Below, in pieces: positions 1 to 5,770 of a stretch of DNA of 5,770 bases; position 1 is the stretch's first letter, and every line of letters begins with the position of its first letter. This DNA is from an uncultured Micavibrio sp. (GTDB taxonomy: Bacteria > Pseudomonadota > Alphaproteobacteria > Micavibrionales > UBA1664). The DNA lies in NCBI GenBank assembly GCA_913057885.1, contig CAJXOI010000060.1:1-5770 (forward strand), in the 5' to 3' direction. Made by a program: the position numbers and the translations under genes. The notes below the pieces were generated by a model. That model searched no databases. It had not been told where the DNA came from and saw nothing but the letters and a program-made list of their open reading frames with translations.

Positions 1-231
1 TTGCTTGTAACCTTTCAGCATCTCCAAATGGCGCGAGACGACGATTTTGATACAGTTATCGCGCGGGATTATCGTTTGGCCTGCGCCTTTTTCTCAAAGC
101 ATGACGTTTATGAGGGGATCCGTGCACAATTGATCGATAAAGACAGAAACCCACGATGGGAACACGCCTCAATTGACGAAATTTCTCAAGGGGATATTGA
201 TTATTATTTCGAATTCATAGACAATGGCTGA
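1..231 (+). CDS. 3-hydroxyisobutyryl-CoA hydrolase, C-terminal fragment (5' end outside window)
   Basis: This is the last 76 codons of an enoyl-CoA hydratase/isomerase (crotonase) superfamily protein. The frame is open at the left edge, so the TTG at position 1 is an internal leucine codon and not a start. The segment DYRLACAFFSKHDVYEGIRA (residues 23-42) followed by QLIDKDRNPRW (43-53) matches the conserved C-terminal block of 3-hydroxyisobutyryl-CoA hydrolase (HIBCH), where a DF/YEGVRAxLIDKDxxPxW pattern is diagnostic and absent from ordinary enoyl-CoA hydratases. The family hydrolyses 3-hydroxyisobutyryl-CoA in valine degradation, in the cytosol. Bacterial members are usually about 350 residues, so most of the protein, including the CoA-binding and catalytic core, lies upstream. 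The gene ends 32 nt before the regulator gene on the same strand, so the two could be co-transcribed. The family call is firm. The exact substrate cannot be tested from this tail. Confidence 0.85.
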   Translation: MLVTFQHLQMARDDDFDTVIARDYRLACAFFSKHDVYEGIRAQLIDKDRNPRWEHASIDEISQGDIDYYFEFIDNG

Positions 232-250
232 TGTTATTCGTATTTATGTA

Positions 251-255
251 AGGAG
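251..255 (+). promoter_or_regulatory. Shine-Dalgarno AGGAG deciding the GTG start of the regulator
   Basis: AGGAG lies 8 nt before the GTG at 264. An in-frame TAA at 249-251 rules out any start further upstream, and no in-frame ATG follows among the first codons. The GTG is therefore the best start. Confidence 0.8.
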
Positions 256-263
256 TTACGCAC

Positions 264-740
264 GTGTTACCAACCGCATACCATGATGCAATTCAATTGA
301 TTGAACGACTGCACCGTCGATTTTTGGATAATGTAAAGCTTGAGCTGGATAAACTTCAGATCCAGGACATTAACAACGTTCAGGCGATGATTCTCTATAA
401 TATTGGTGAGGATGATATGACTGTGGGAGAATTGACCTTAAGAGGGTATTACCTTGGGTCAAACGTGTCTTATAATGTCAAAAAAATGGTTGAAAATGAA
501 TATATTATTCAGGAAAGATCAGTCCACGACAAAAGATCCATCCGTGTCAAACTGTCGCCAAAGGGGCAGGAGTTATACGAAAAATTGTATAAGATGTTTG
601 CCCGCCATGAGGAGCTTCTTCAGCATACGGATCTGACGATGGAGCGTATTCAGGAATTTAATGATACGATGAAGGCGTTCGAGCGGTTTTGGTCAACGCA
701 AACGAATTTCACTGGCCTTGATTCCCTTGATTGGGATTAA
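264..740 (+). CDS. ldtR: LdtR-like MarR-family winged-helix transcriptional regulator
   Basis: A 158-residue cytosolic DNA-binding protein. Residues 1-33 form an N-terminal helical segment probably used for dimerisation. Residues 35-80 hold the helix-turn-helix, with a very characteristic recognition-helix stretch, RGYYLGSNVSYNVKKMV (60-76). The wing follows at about 83-97 (ERSVHDKRSIRVKL), with the Asp-x-Arg-Ser pattern of MarR proteins. Helices from 98 to 143 would complete the dimer interface. The RGYYLGSNVSYN signature and the DINNVQAMILYNIG lead-in match the LdtR group as I remember it. In Candidatus Liberibacter, LdtR controls an L,D-transpeptidase gene and links cell-wall cross-linking to osmotic tolerance. 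That this protein has the same target is inference, since no YkuD-type gene is in the window. The start is GTG with a good SD. The 3' end overlaps the stop codon of the convergent gene by 4 nt. The symbol marks family resemblance only. Confidence 0.75.
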   Translation: MLPTAYHDAIQLIERLHRRFLDNVKLELDKLQIQDINNVQAMILYNIGEDDMTVGELTLRGYYLGSNVSYNVKKMVENEYIIQERSVHDKRSIRVKLSPKGQELYEKLYKMFARHEELLQHTDLTMERIQEFNDTMKAFERFWSTQTNFTGLDSLDWD

Positions 741-1222
741 AGAGGTCTTGCTGATGCATGATTAATTCTTGCGACGCTTCCCAAACAGGCTCTGTACTCT
801 TCACCCATGACAGCTGGTATGTTGGATCTCCTCTCCGGAGAAGCTATAACCTGAAACGTCATACATACGGTTTCGCTCTCCTGCTCAGGCTCGAGCGGCC
901 ACGTCGAGTGAAAGCTGCCACCTGACAATCCCCTGGTGATATCACGTGGAATAATTGCGACGTTATATTCGGGGATATAGTTATCGAAAGAGATAAACTC
1001 ACCAACCATCGACTCAAGATCGGCGTTATATCTTTGAATAACATCACGCGCAAGCATGTGAGGTAAGGAGAGTTGCTCATCCTCGTGCTGAAAAATCTCA
1101 TCCTGGGAAAAATCCTTGGCCAAGACATATCCGTTTTGTGACGCCCAATATGCCGTTGCACTAATACCGCCCACTGCGGCAAGTGATGCGGCACCAAAGG
1201 CCATAGCCGTTAATTTCTTCAT
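737..1222 (-). CDS. Small exported protein of unknown function
   Basis: A 161-residue protein that I do not recognise. The N-terminus looks like a Sec signal peptide: Lys2-Lys3, then a small-residue-rich hydrophobic core (about 4-20), then an Ala-Thr-Ala motif at 22-24 suggesting cleavage before Tyr25. It could instead stay as a signal anchor. The mature part (about 137 residues) is mostly polar, with an acidic stretch near 39-50 and another at 111-117 (PEQESET). It has only two cysteines, Cys120 and Cys146, which could form a disulfide in the periplasm. No lipobox, catalytic motif or repeat is visible. The ATG has a good ribosome binding site. The gene follows gor on the same strand after 99 nt, so it is either separately transcribed or a readthrough tail of that cluster. 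That it is a real gene is supported by the start context, the signal peptide and the near-exact abutment with the convergent regulator gene. Confidence 0.75.
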   Translation of the reverse strand: MKKLTAMAFGAASLAAVGGISATAYWASQNGYVLAKDFSQDEIFQHEDEQLSLPHMLARDVIQRYNADLESMVGEFISFDNYIPEYNVAIIPRDITRGLSGGSFHSTWPLEPEQESETVCMTFQVIASPERRSNIPAVMGEEYRACLGSVARINHASARPL

Positions 1223-1229
1223 TATTATT

Positions 1230-1235
1230 CTCCTT
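1230..1235 (-). promoter_or_regulatory. Shine-Dalgarno AAGGAG of the small exported protein gene
   Basis: On the minus strand AAGGAG lies 7 nt before the ATG at 1222. It is the strongest ribosome binding site on the minus strand of this window and supports both the start choice and independent translation from gor. Confidence 0.8.
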
Positions 1236-1253
1236 CACTAGCCTTAGGAATAA

Positions 1254-1282
1254 TGCTTAGCAAAGACATTTTGAACTGGCAA
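1254..1282 (-). promoter_or_regulatory. Candidate promoter for the small exported protein gene
   Basis: On the minus strand TTGCCA (1277-1282) matches five of six bases of the TTGACA -35 consensus. After a 17-nt spacer comes TAAGCA (1254-1259), a poor -10 element but preceded by TG plus one base, as in extended -10 promoters. Transcription would begin roughly 25 nt before the ATG. The -10 is weak, so this is only a candidate. Confidence 0.25.
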
Positions 1283-1299
1283 GTTTTTTCTGTAAAACA

Positions 1300-1321
1300 G
1301 CATATTGCGCGCAAAACATGC
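1300..1321 (-). terminator. Weak candidate hairpin terminator directly after gor
   Basis: Immediately after the gor stop codon, the minus strand has GCAT, a 3-nt bulge, the perfect 10-base palindrome TTGCGCGCAA (1305-1314), one base, then ATGC, followed by TGTTTT. The outer 4-bp arms and the inner palindrome can fold into an interrupted hairpin with a short U-rich tail. The stem is short and the tail imperfect, so it may terminate only partly. The palindrome could equally be a protein-binding site. Confidence 0.3.
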
Positions 1322-2671
1322 TCAACGCATTGTCACTAGCTCTTCAGCGCTGGTGGGGTGAATGCCGATCGTTTCATCAAACATGGCCTTTGTTGCCCCG
1401 GATTTTATTGCAACGGCGAAACCTTGAAGGATTTCGGGGCTGTCTAACCCGACAATATGCAGGCCAATAACCTGATCGGTTTTTTGATCCACAATCATTT
1501 TCATCAATGTCCGCTCGTCACGACCTGATAATGTGTGCACCAAGGGTTTAAAATCGGATTTATATATTTTGATGTCAAAGCCTTCCTCCAATGCTTGCGC
1601 TTCGCTTAAGCCCACTGTGCCAATCGTGGGGCGAGAAAACACGGCTGTTGGTATATTGTTATAAGACATCGTTGGACGATCAATCCCGCCAAAAAATTTG
1701 TCGGCAATCCAATGTCCTTCTTTAATTGCAATAGGGGTGAGTTCCATCCCGCCGGTGACGTCGCCAACGGCGAAAATATTATCGGCGGTGGTCTGGTAAT
1801 GCTCATTGACAATAATCTCGCCACGATTAGAAATTTCAACATTGGCCGCAGGAAGGTTGAGGTTATCAACACGGGCCTTACGACCAATGGCAGAGAGGGC
1901 CACATCGCATTCGAGCTTTGTCCCATCTGAAAGATCAAGCTTAAGCCCACCATCTGCTTTTTCAATAGATTGAATAACCGTCTCTGATTTTAAGGTAATC
2001 CCCTGTTTTTCCATTTCTCTGGCAAGGTGATCACGGATGTCTTTATCGAATCCGCGAAGCGGTGTATCCCCGCGATAGACCATTGTCACTTTTGACCCCA
2101 AACCATGCATGATATGTGCAAATTCAACGGCAATATATCCCGCACCGTAAATGGCGATATGTTTGGGCAAGGTATCAAGATAAAACATATCATCAGATAC
2201 CATCATCAAATCCGCCCCTTCAAAATCGGGCAATACCGGATGCCCACCCGTGGCGATTAGGATTTTATCTGCGGTGATTTTTTGATTGCCAACCTCAATC
2301 GTATGGTTATCAATGAACGATGCGTAATTATTAAAAATTGTGACACCGGCCTTGTTCAACAACGATTGATAAATTTCATTCAAACGTTTGATTTCCGCAT
2401 CTTTGTTTTTAATAAGGGTTGGCCAATCAAAACTGGTTTTGTCGTATGACCATCCAAACCCTCTGGAATCCTCGAAATGGGCATGATAATCCGCAGCATA
2501 GGCCATGAGCTTTTTGGGAACACAGCCAATATTAACACATGTCCCGCCAAAAAATTTTCCCTCGGCAAGTCCAACTCTTGCGCCGTGCCCTGCGGCAATG
2601 CGCGCCGACCTTACGCCGCCTGATCCTGCGCCAATCACAAAATAATCATAATCGTATTTTTTATTCGACAT
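1322..2671 (-). CDS. gor: Glutathione-disulfide reductase (NADPH)
   Basis: A 449-residue cytosolic flavoprotein that reduces glutathione disulfide to glutathione with NADPH. It is almost the same length as the E. coli enzyme (450). Domain order is visible: FAD-binding GAGSGGVRSAR (14-24); redox-active disulfide GTCVNIGC (Cys45, Cys50) followed by VPKK; NADPH-binding GAGYIAVEF (176-184) with Arg200 and Arg206 in VYRGDTPLRGFD, the arginine pair that reads the NADP 2'-phosphate in glutathione reductases; second FAD motif NIFAVGDV (298-305); dimerisation domain from about 335; and the catalytic His438-Glu443 pair in HPTSAEE near the C-terminal TMR. The arginine pair and HPTSAEELVTMR ending favour glutathione reductase over dihydrolipoamide dehydrogenase or mercuric reductase. 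The ATG lies inside the 3' end of the acyltransferase gene (11-nt overlap). A GAGG (2681-2684) sits 9 nt before it. Expression is therefore probably tied to the lipid A genes upstream. Confidence 0.95.
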   Translation of the reverse strand: MSNKKYDYDYFVIGAGSGGVRSARIAAGHGARVGLAEGKFFGGTCVNIGCVPKKLMAYAADYHAHFEDSRGFGWSYDKTSFDWPTLIKNKDAEIKRLNEIYQSLLNKAGVTIFNNYASFIDNHTIEVGNQKITADKILIATGGHPVLPDFEGADLMMVSDDMFYLDTLPKHIAIYGAGYIAVEFAHIMHGLGSKVTMVYRGDTPLRGFDKDIRDHLAREMEKQGITLKSETVIQSIEKADGGLKLDLSDGTKLECDVALSAIGRKARVDNLNLPAANVEISNRGEIIVNEHYQTTADNIFAVGDVTGGMELTPIAIKEGHWIADKFFGGIDRPTMSYNNIPTAVFSRPTIGTVGLSEAQALEEGFDIKIYKSDFKPLVHTLSGRDERTLMKMIVDQKTDQVIGLHIVGLDSPEILQGFAVAIKSGATKAMFDETIGIHPTSAEELVTMR

Positions 2672-3527
2672 GCCTTAAATCCTCAGTTTTCCAACGCCGA
2701 TGAAGCCACAACCATTGGTCGGGGTGCTGTTTGATCCAATCTTCTAATAATGTATGCGCGTCGGCCAAAATGTCCATAACATCTCGGCTTTTTATGGCTA
2801 ATGGCGGCCGAGCCTCGATTAAAAAACCGTCGTCTTCGCGAACGCATCTTAAAGGAACAAGTGGACAATCATATTTCTGTGCCAGTTCAATAAAGGCCGT
2901 ACCCGTTTTGGCATTCATTCCAAAAAACGGCGCATCAACACCTTCATTATATTTTTGGTCAATCAATAAACCCAGATGCTCATTATTTTTTAACGCTTTG
3001 ACCATACCGACCATGCCCTGTCTTGATTTGGAATAGGGTGTCAGGCGGCCATCGGGTGATCGGAAATGATGAAGGCGTTTATCAACCATTGGGTTATTCG
3101 GGGCGCGATAAACAGGATGCATGGCAAGGTCTACATGATGGAGGAGGGCATGGGGTAATACTTCCCAATTCCCAAGATGCGCGCCGAATAATATGCCAGC
3201 CTGCCCGTCATCGCGCAGGCGTTCCAGATGCTGTATCCCGTCAAAACGGACATGATGCGTAGCGATGTTTTTTAAATGTGGATATTCGGCAATGACGCGA
3301 CCAAGGTTATTCCAATGCCCGCGCGCGATCTGTTTTGCGGCATTTTCATCACATTCAAGCGCAGCCCGAATATTACGGACAGCTTTACGATTCATGGCCA
3401 TGCGGGTTCCAGCAAAAGCTGCGATCTTTCCAAATAGAGCCGAAGCAGCGTGCCACGGAAGAATTTTGCAAAAGCCGTGCAGAAGAATGAGAAAAAAATG
3501 CTCTATCCAATATCGCAATTGTTTCAT
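2661..3527 (-). CDS. lpxL: LpxL/HtrB-like lipid A secondary acyltransferase
   Basis: A 288-residue member of the LpxL/LpxM (HtrB) acyltransferase family, slightly shorter than E. coli LpxL (306). The enzymes transfer an acyl chain from acyl-ACP to a hydroxyacyl chain of the Kdo-lipid A precursor on the inner face of the inner membrane. Residues 9-24 (EHFFLILLHGFCKILP) are the hydrophobic N-terminal membrane segment. The catalytic HX4(D/E) motif is HLGNWE (His117, Glu122). Further family landmarks are VYRAPNNPMVDKRL (139-152), LLIDQKYNEG (187-196) with FFG at 201-203, and the C-terminal QWLWLHRRWK (271-280). The start ATG overlaps the lpxK stop codon as ATGA, and no strong SD is seen, so translation is probably coupled to lpxK. 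Which chain length is transferred, and to which position, cannot be read from sequence. Neighbouring waaA and lpxK support a lipid A role over a general phospholipid acyltransferase role. Confidence 0.87.
   Translation of the reverse strand: MKQLRYWIEHFFLILLHGFCKILPWHAASALFGKIAAFAGTRMAMNRKAVRNIRAALECDENAAKQIARGHWNNLGRVIAEYPHLKNIATHHVRFDGIQHLERLRDDGQAGILFGAHLGNWEVLPHALLHHVDLAMHPVYRAPNNPMVDKRLHHFRSPDGRLTPYSKSRQGMVGMVKALKNNEHLGLLIDQKYNEGVDAPFFGMNAKTGTAFIELAQKYDCPLVPLRCVREDDGFLIEARPPLAIKSRDVMDILADAHTLLEDWIKQHPDQWLWLHRRWKTEDLRHVE
2681..2684 (-). promoter_or_regulatory. GAGG ribosome binding site for gor inside the acyltransferase gene
   Basis: GAGG on the minus strand sits 9 nt before the gor ATG and lies within the last codons of the upstream acyltransferase gene. 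It supports the start MSNKKYDYDYFVIGAG, which places the FAD-binding glycine motif at the normal distance from the N-terminus. Confidence 0.55.
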
Positions 3528-4531
3528 GATTGCGCCACAAGCCGATCCAGATAATTAAAAAGAGTACGCTTGAATTTATCATCCAAAGCCACGGCGATTT
3601 TGAGATAAGATATTTTTGATTGCCAATGATCGGATAGGCGAATCCAGTCTTTTTCAGTGGTGATCACCGATAGGTTTTTTGCCTTTGCAGTGGACACAAT
3701 TTTATCCAGGTCACCATGACGATAGACATGATGATCCGGAAATGCGTGGTGCGCATATAGGTGATATCCGTTTTCTTCCAAAGTATTAAAAAACTTTTCG
3801 GGCATGGCGATCCCGGCAAAGGCAATGACTTTTTTCCCTGCGTCAGGGCCACCTTTATTCACCAATTCAATATGGGCGTCAAATTGTTTGGCCTTTGCAA
3901 TTGAGGATAAATCCGTTTCGTCATTACGATTAATCACAATAATGCCTTGGGTGCGTTTTAAGGCATGGGCGACAGGCTCTCTCAATGGTCCAGCAGGGAA
4001 AACCCGCCCATTTCCAAATCCAAATGTGCCATCCACGACCAAGAGCGATAAGTCTTTTTTCAACCGTGGATTTTGAAAACCATCATCCATGATAATAAGG
4101 TCATATCCTGATTTTTGTGCTAAGCATGCGCCGGCATATCGATCACGCGCGATAATGGTGGGCGCATATTGCGATTGCATCAAGGCCTCGTCCCCAACGC
4201 TATAGGATGTGTGCTGTGATTCATTCACTTCTAAGGGGCCTTTTTCGGCACCGCCATATCCGCGCATTAAAAAGCAGGGAGTTTCAAATTTCCCGTGTTC
4301 TTGAACCAATTCCATGATGGCGCGGGCGGTTGGTGTTTTCCCCGCGCCGCCAATTGAGATATTCCCAACACAGATCACAGGAATAGGTGATTTTCGCTCC
4401 TGCGTGATTGTACGATTCGCAACACCACCGAATTCGTATAATTTTGATGCTGGCCACATAAGTCTGGACAGCAGAGGGTTGCTCTTTCTCTCTTCCGCAT
4501 ACCAAAATGAGGGCATTTGTAATTTTGCCAT
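3524..4531 (-). CDS. lpxK: Tetraacyldisaccharide 4'-kinase
   Basis: A 335-residue enzyme (E. coli LpxK has 328) that phosphorylates the 4' position of tetraacyldisaccharide-1-phosphate to give lipid IVA, at the cytosolic face of the inner membrane. The ATP-binding P-loop is GNISIGGAGKTP (56-67) with Lys65 and Thr66. Other conserved blocks are LMRGYGG (88-94), VGDEALM (112-118), ARDRYAG (128-134), the DDGFQNPRL motif (149-157) used for metal and substrate handling, FPAGPLREP (178-186), FPDHHVY (264-270) and TTEKDWIRL (291-299). The N-terminal FWYAEERKSNPLLSRLMWPAS (about 9-29) corresponds to the amphipathic membrane-contact segment of the family. All key residues are present. The gene starts 9 nt after the waaA stop with only a weak SD (AGAG a few bases before the ATG), and overlaps the next gene by 4 nt, so it is embedded in the operon. 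Confidence 0.95.
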   Translation of the reverse strand: MAKLQMPSFWYAEERKSNPLLSRLMWPASKLYEFGGVANRTITQERKSPIPVICVGNISIGGAGKTPTARAIMELVQEHGKFETPCFLMRGYGGAEKGPLEVNESQHTSYSVGDEALMQSQYAPTIIARDRYAGACLAQKSGYDLIIMDDGFQNPRLKKDLSLLVVDGTFGFGNGRVFPAGPLREPVAHALKRTQGIIVINRNDETDLSSIAKAKQFDAHIELVNKGGPDAGKKVIAFAGIAMPEKFFNTLEENGYHLYAHHAFPDHHVYRHGDLDKIVSTAKAKNLSVITTEKDWIRLSDHWQSKISYLKIAVALDDKFKRTLFNYLDRLVAQS

Positions 4532-4540
4532 TGCTCTAAT

Positions 4541-5770
4541 CTATATGATCCCCGCCTTTTGACAAGTCGGTTCAATAGCCTTTAAGATTACTTTCATCCC
4601 TGTAGTTTGTTTCGCAGAAACATATTCATAAGCGTTTTGAATGAGGCTTTGTCTCTTATCAATATCATGCAACAAGTCACGCAATGTCATCAACAACGCA
4701 TCCTGATTACTAATGACCAGACAGGCGTTTTTTTCGGGCATTTCTGTGGCCTGTTGGGAAAAATTATTCAGATCATCACCAGAGACTATAGCGCAGTGAT
4801 GCCATGCCGGTTCCATCAAATTATGGCCTCCGCCCGGCTTCGTACCCATTGAATTTCCAACAAAAACAACATCGCACAAATGATAAAATAACCCTAGCTC
4901 GCCCAAGGTATCGGCGATATATATATCAGTATCGGGACGCGGTGACATTTTCAGGGACCGGCATGCAATATTCAATCCTTGGTCTTTAAAATCCATCGCA
5001 ATATCCTGCCCACGTTTGGGATGTCGTGGAACAATGACAGTCATCAAATCAGGAAAATCTTTGGTCAATTCAATATGAATATCACGGGCGATTTTTTCCT
5101 CTGGATCGTGGGTGGAGGCAAATAATAGGGTTGTGCGGCTTTCAAATATATATCGAATGTCATCCGCTGCATAAGGGTCAAAAGGCAGGGCAGGTGCCAT
5201 ATCTTTCAAATTTCCCTTCAGGTGAATATTTGATAACCCCAATTTTTGAAGGTTGGCTTTGTCACGCTCTGTTTGTGCCAAAATCATGGAAAAACAGGAC
5301 AATAAATCTTGAAACCAATCCTTCGCGAATGACCAGTTTTTAACACTTTTCTCTGATAGCCGAGCATTAAGGAGTAGGGCAGGGATGCCACGTTTTTTGA
5401 TTTCACGCAAATGATTAGGCCATAATTCAGATTCAATCCATAACACCATATCTGGACGCCAGTGACCATGAAAACGCTTGACCCATCGCGGATGATCAAG
5501 AGGAATAAATTGATGCGTAAAATTTTCCGGATTAACACGTTTTTTTAACAAATCGGCCGCAGTGACCGTCATAGTGGTCATAACAATGTGGGGGGGATGA
5601 TCTAATTTTTGAAAATGGTCAATTAAGGGTAAAGCCGAGAGAGCTTCGCCATTACTGGCGGCGTGAATCCAAATCACCTTGCGATCTATTGGACGAGAGT
5701 GCTTAGAGCGACCATAACGCTCCTCTATACGGTTTTTGATATCCTTTCCAGTGAGTGCACGGATATGCGT
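4541..5770 (-). CDS. waaA: 3-deoxy-D-manno-octulosonic acid (Kdo) transferase, 5' end outside window
   Basis: A glycosyltransferase of family GT30 that adds Kdo from CMP-Kdo to lipid IVA at the inner membrane. The GTG at 5677 is not the true start. The frame stays open for 31 more codons to the window edge, and these encode a recognisable family segment (LTGKD, then RIEERYGR, then RP before the HAAS motif). About 410 codons are present against about 425 in E. coli WaaA, so only the N-terminal membrane anchor should be missing. Numbering from the GTG codon, conserved blocks are HAASNGE (5-11, Glu11 being the expected catalytic base), IESELWP (81-87), LLNARLSEKS (102-111), FASTHDPEE (186-194), VPRHP (217-221), DTLGELG (256-262) and GGGHNLMEPA (282-291). 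The usual HAASVGE reads HAASNGE here. Whether it adds one or two Kdo residues cannot be told. It is the first gene in the visible part of the cluster. Confidence 0.93.
   Translation of the reverse strand, partial: THIRALTGKDIKNRIEERYGRSKHSRPIDRKVIWIHAASNGEALSALPLIDHFQKLDHPPHIVMTTMTVTAADLLKKRVNPENFTHQFIPLDHPRWVKRFHGHWRPDMVLWIESELWPNHLREIKKRGIPALLLNARLSEKSVKNWSFAKDWFQDLLSCFSMILAQTERDKANLQKLGLSNIHLKGNLKDMAPALPFDPYAADDIRYIFESRTTLLFASTHDPEEKIARDIHIELTKDFPDLMTVIVPRHPKRGQDIAMDFKDQGLNIACRSLKMSPRPDTDIYIADTLGELGLFYHLCDVVFVGNSMGTKPGGGHNLMEPAWHHCAIVSGDDLNNFSQQATEMPEKNACLVISNQDALLMTLRDLLHDIDKRQSLIQNAYEYVSAKQTTGMKVILKAIEPTCQKAGII

Noticed and set aside
173..200. Possible promoter for the regulator inside the hydrolase gene (TTGACG, 16 nt, TATTGA)
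   Set aside because: The -10 matches only three of six bases, and AT-rich coding DNA gives such matches often. Readthrough from the hydrolase gene is equally possible.
717..736. Short direct repeat CCTTGATT and a TCCC/GGGA hairpin at the end of the regulator gene
   Set aside because: The repeat just encodes LDSLDWD. The stem is only 4 bp with no T-run on either strand, so it is not a credible terminator.
859..1197. Minus-strand 112-codon open frame inside the exported-protein gene
   Set aside because: It is a shifted frame within 737-1222. That frame has the better start, SD and signal peptide, and the shifted product looks like random composition.
3265..3558. Plus-strand open frame of 97 codons opposite the lpxL-like gene, and similar ones at 2731-3036, 3023-3262 and 3804-4076
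   Set aside because: They lie antisense to well-identified genes with intact motifs. Their translations are rich in Ser, Arg and Pro, show no family features and lack convincing ribosome binding sites.
1..5770. Search for CRISPR repeats, insertion sequences, tRNA or rRNA genes, toxin-antitoxin or defence genes
   Set aside because: None seen by eye on either strand. Coding density is near complete with housekeeping genes, and no long repeats or transposase motifs are present.

Overview
The window looks like ordinary chromosomal DNA from a Gram-negative alphaproteobacterium of moderate to low GC. The assignment rests on a LdtR-type MarR-family regulator (known from Rhizobiales and relatives), a valine-catabolism hydrolase and a lipid A/Kdo gene cluster. 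I cannot name the genus. No mobile element, CRISPR array, RNA gene or defence system is visible, and I found no undescribed multi-gene system.

Plus strand, left end (1-740): the C-terminal end of a 3-hydroxyisobutyryl-CoA hydrolase (cut by the window edge) is followed 32 nt later by a complete LdtR-like winged-helix regulator with a GTG start and a good Shine-Dalgarno sequence.

Minus strand, 737-1222: a small exported protein of unknown function. It converges on the regulator gene, and the two stop codons overlap by 4 nt. It has its own ribosome binding site and possibly its own promoter in the 99-nt gap before gor.

Minus strand, 1322-5770: a tightly packed cluster read in the order waaA (5' end outside the window), lpxK, lpxL/htrB-like acyltransferase, gor. 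Spacings are +9 nt, a 4-nt ATGA overlap and an 11-nt overlap, so co-transcription and translational coupling are likely. WaaA adds Kdo to the lipid A precursor, LpxK phosphorylates the 4' position of the disaccharide, and the LpxL-like enzyme adds a secondary acyl chain. Together they are late steps of Kdo2-lipid A assembly at the inner membrane. The last gene, glutathione reductase, is functionally unrelated, and its position is the most noticeable oddity of the layout.

Gaps are short. The only intergenic stretch of note is 1223-1321, which holds a weak hairpin after gor and a candidate promoter for the small exported protein. No stretch over 300 bases lacks a gene.
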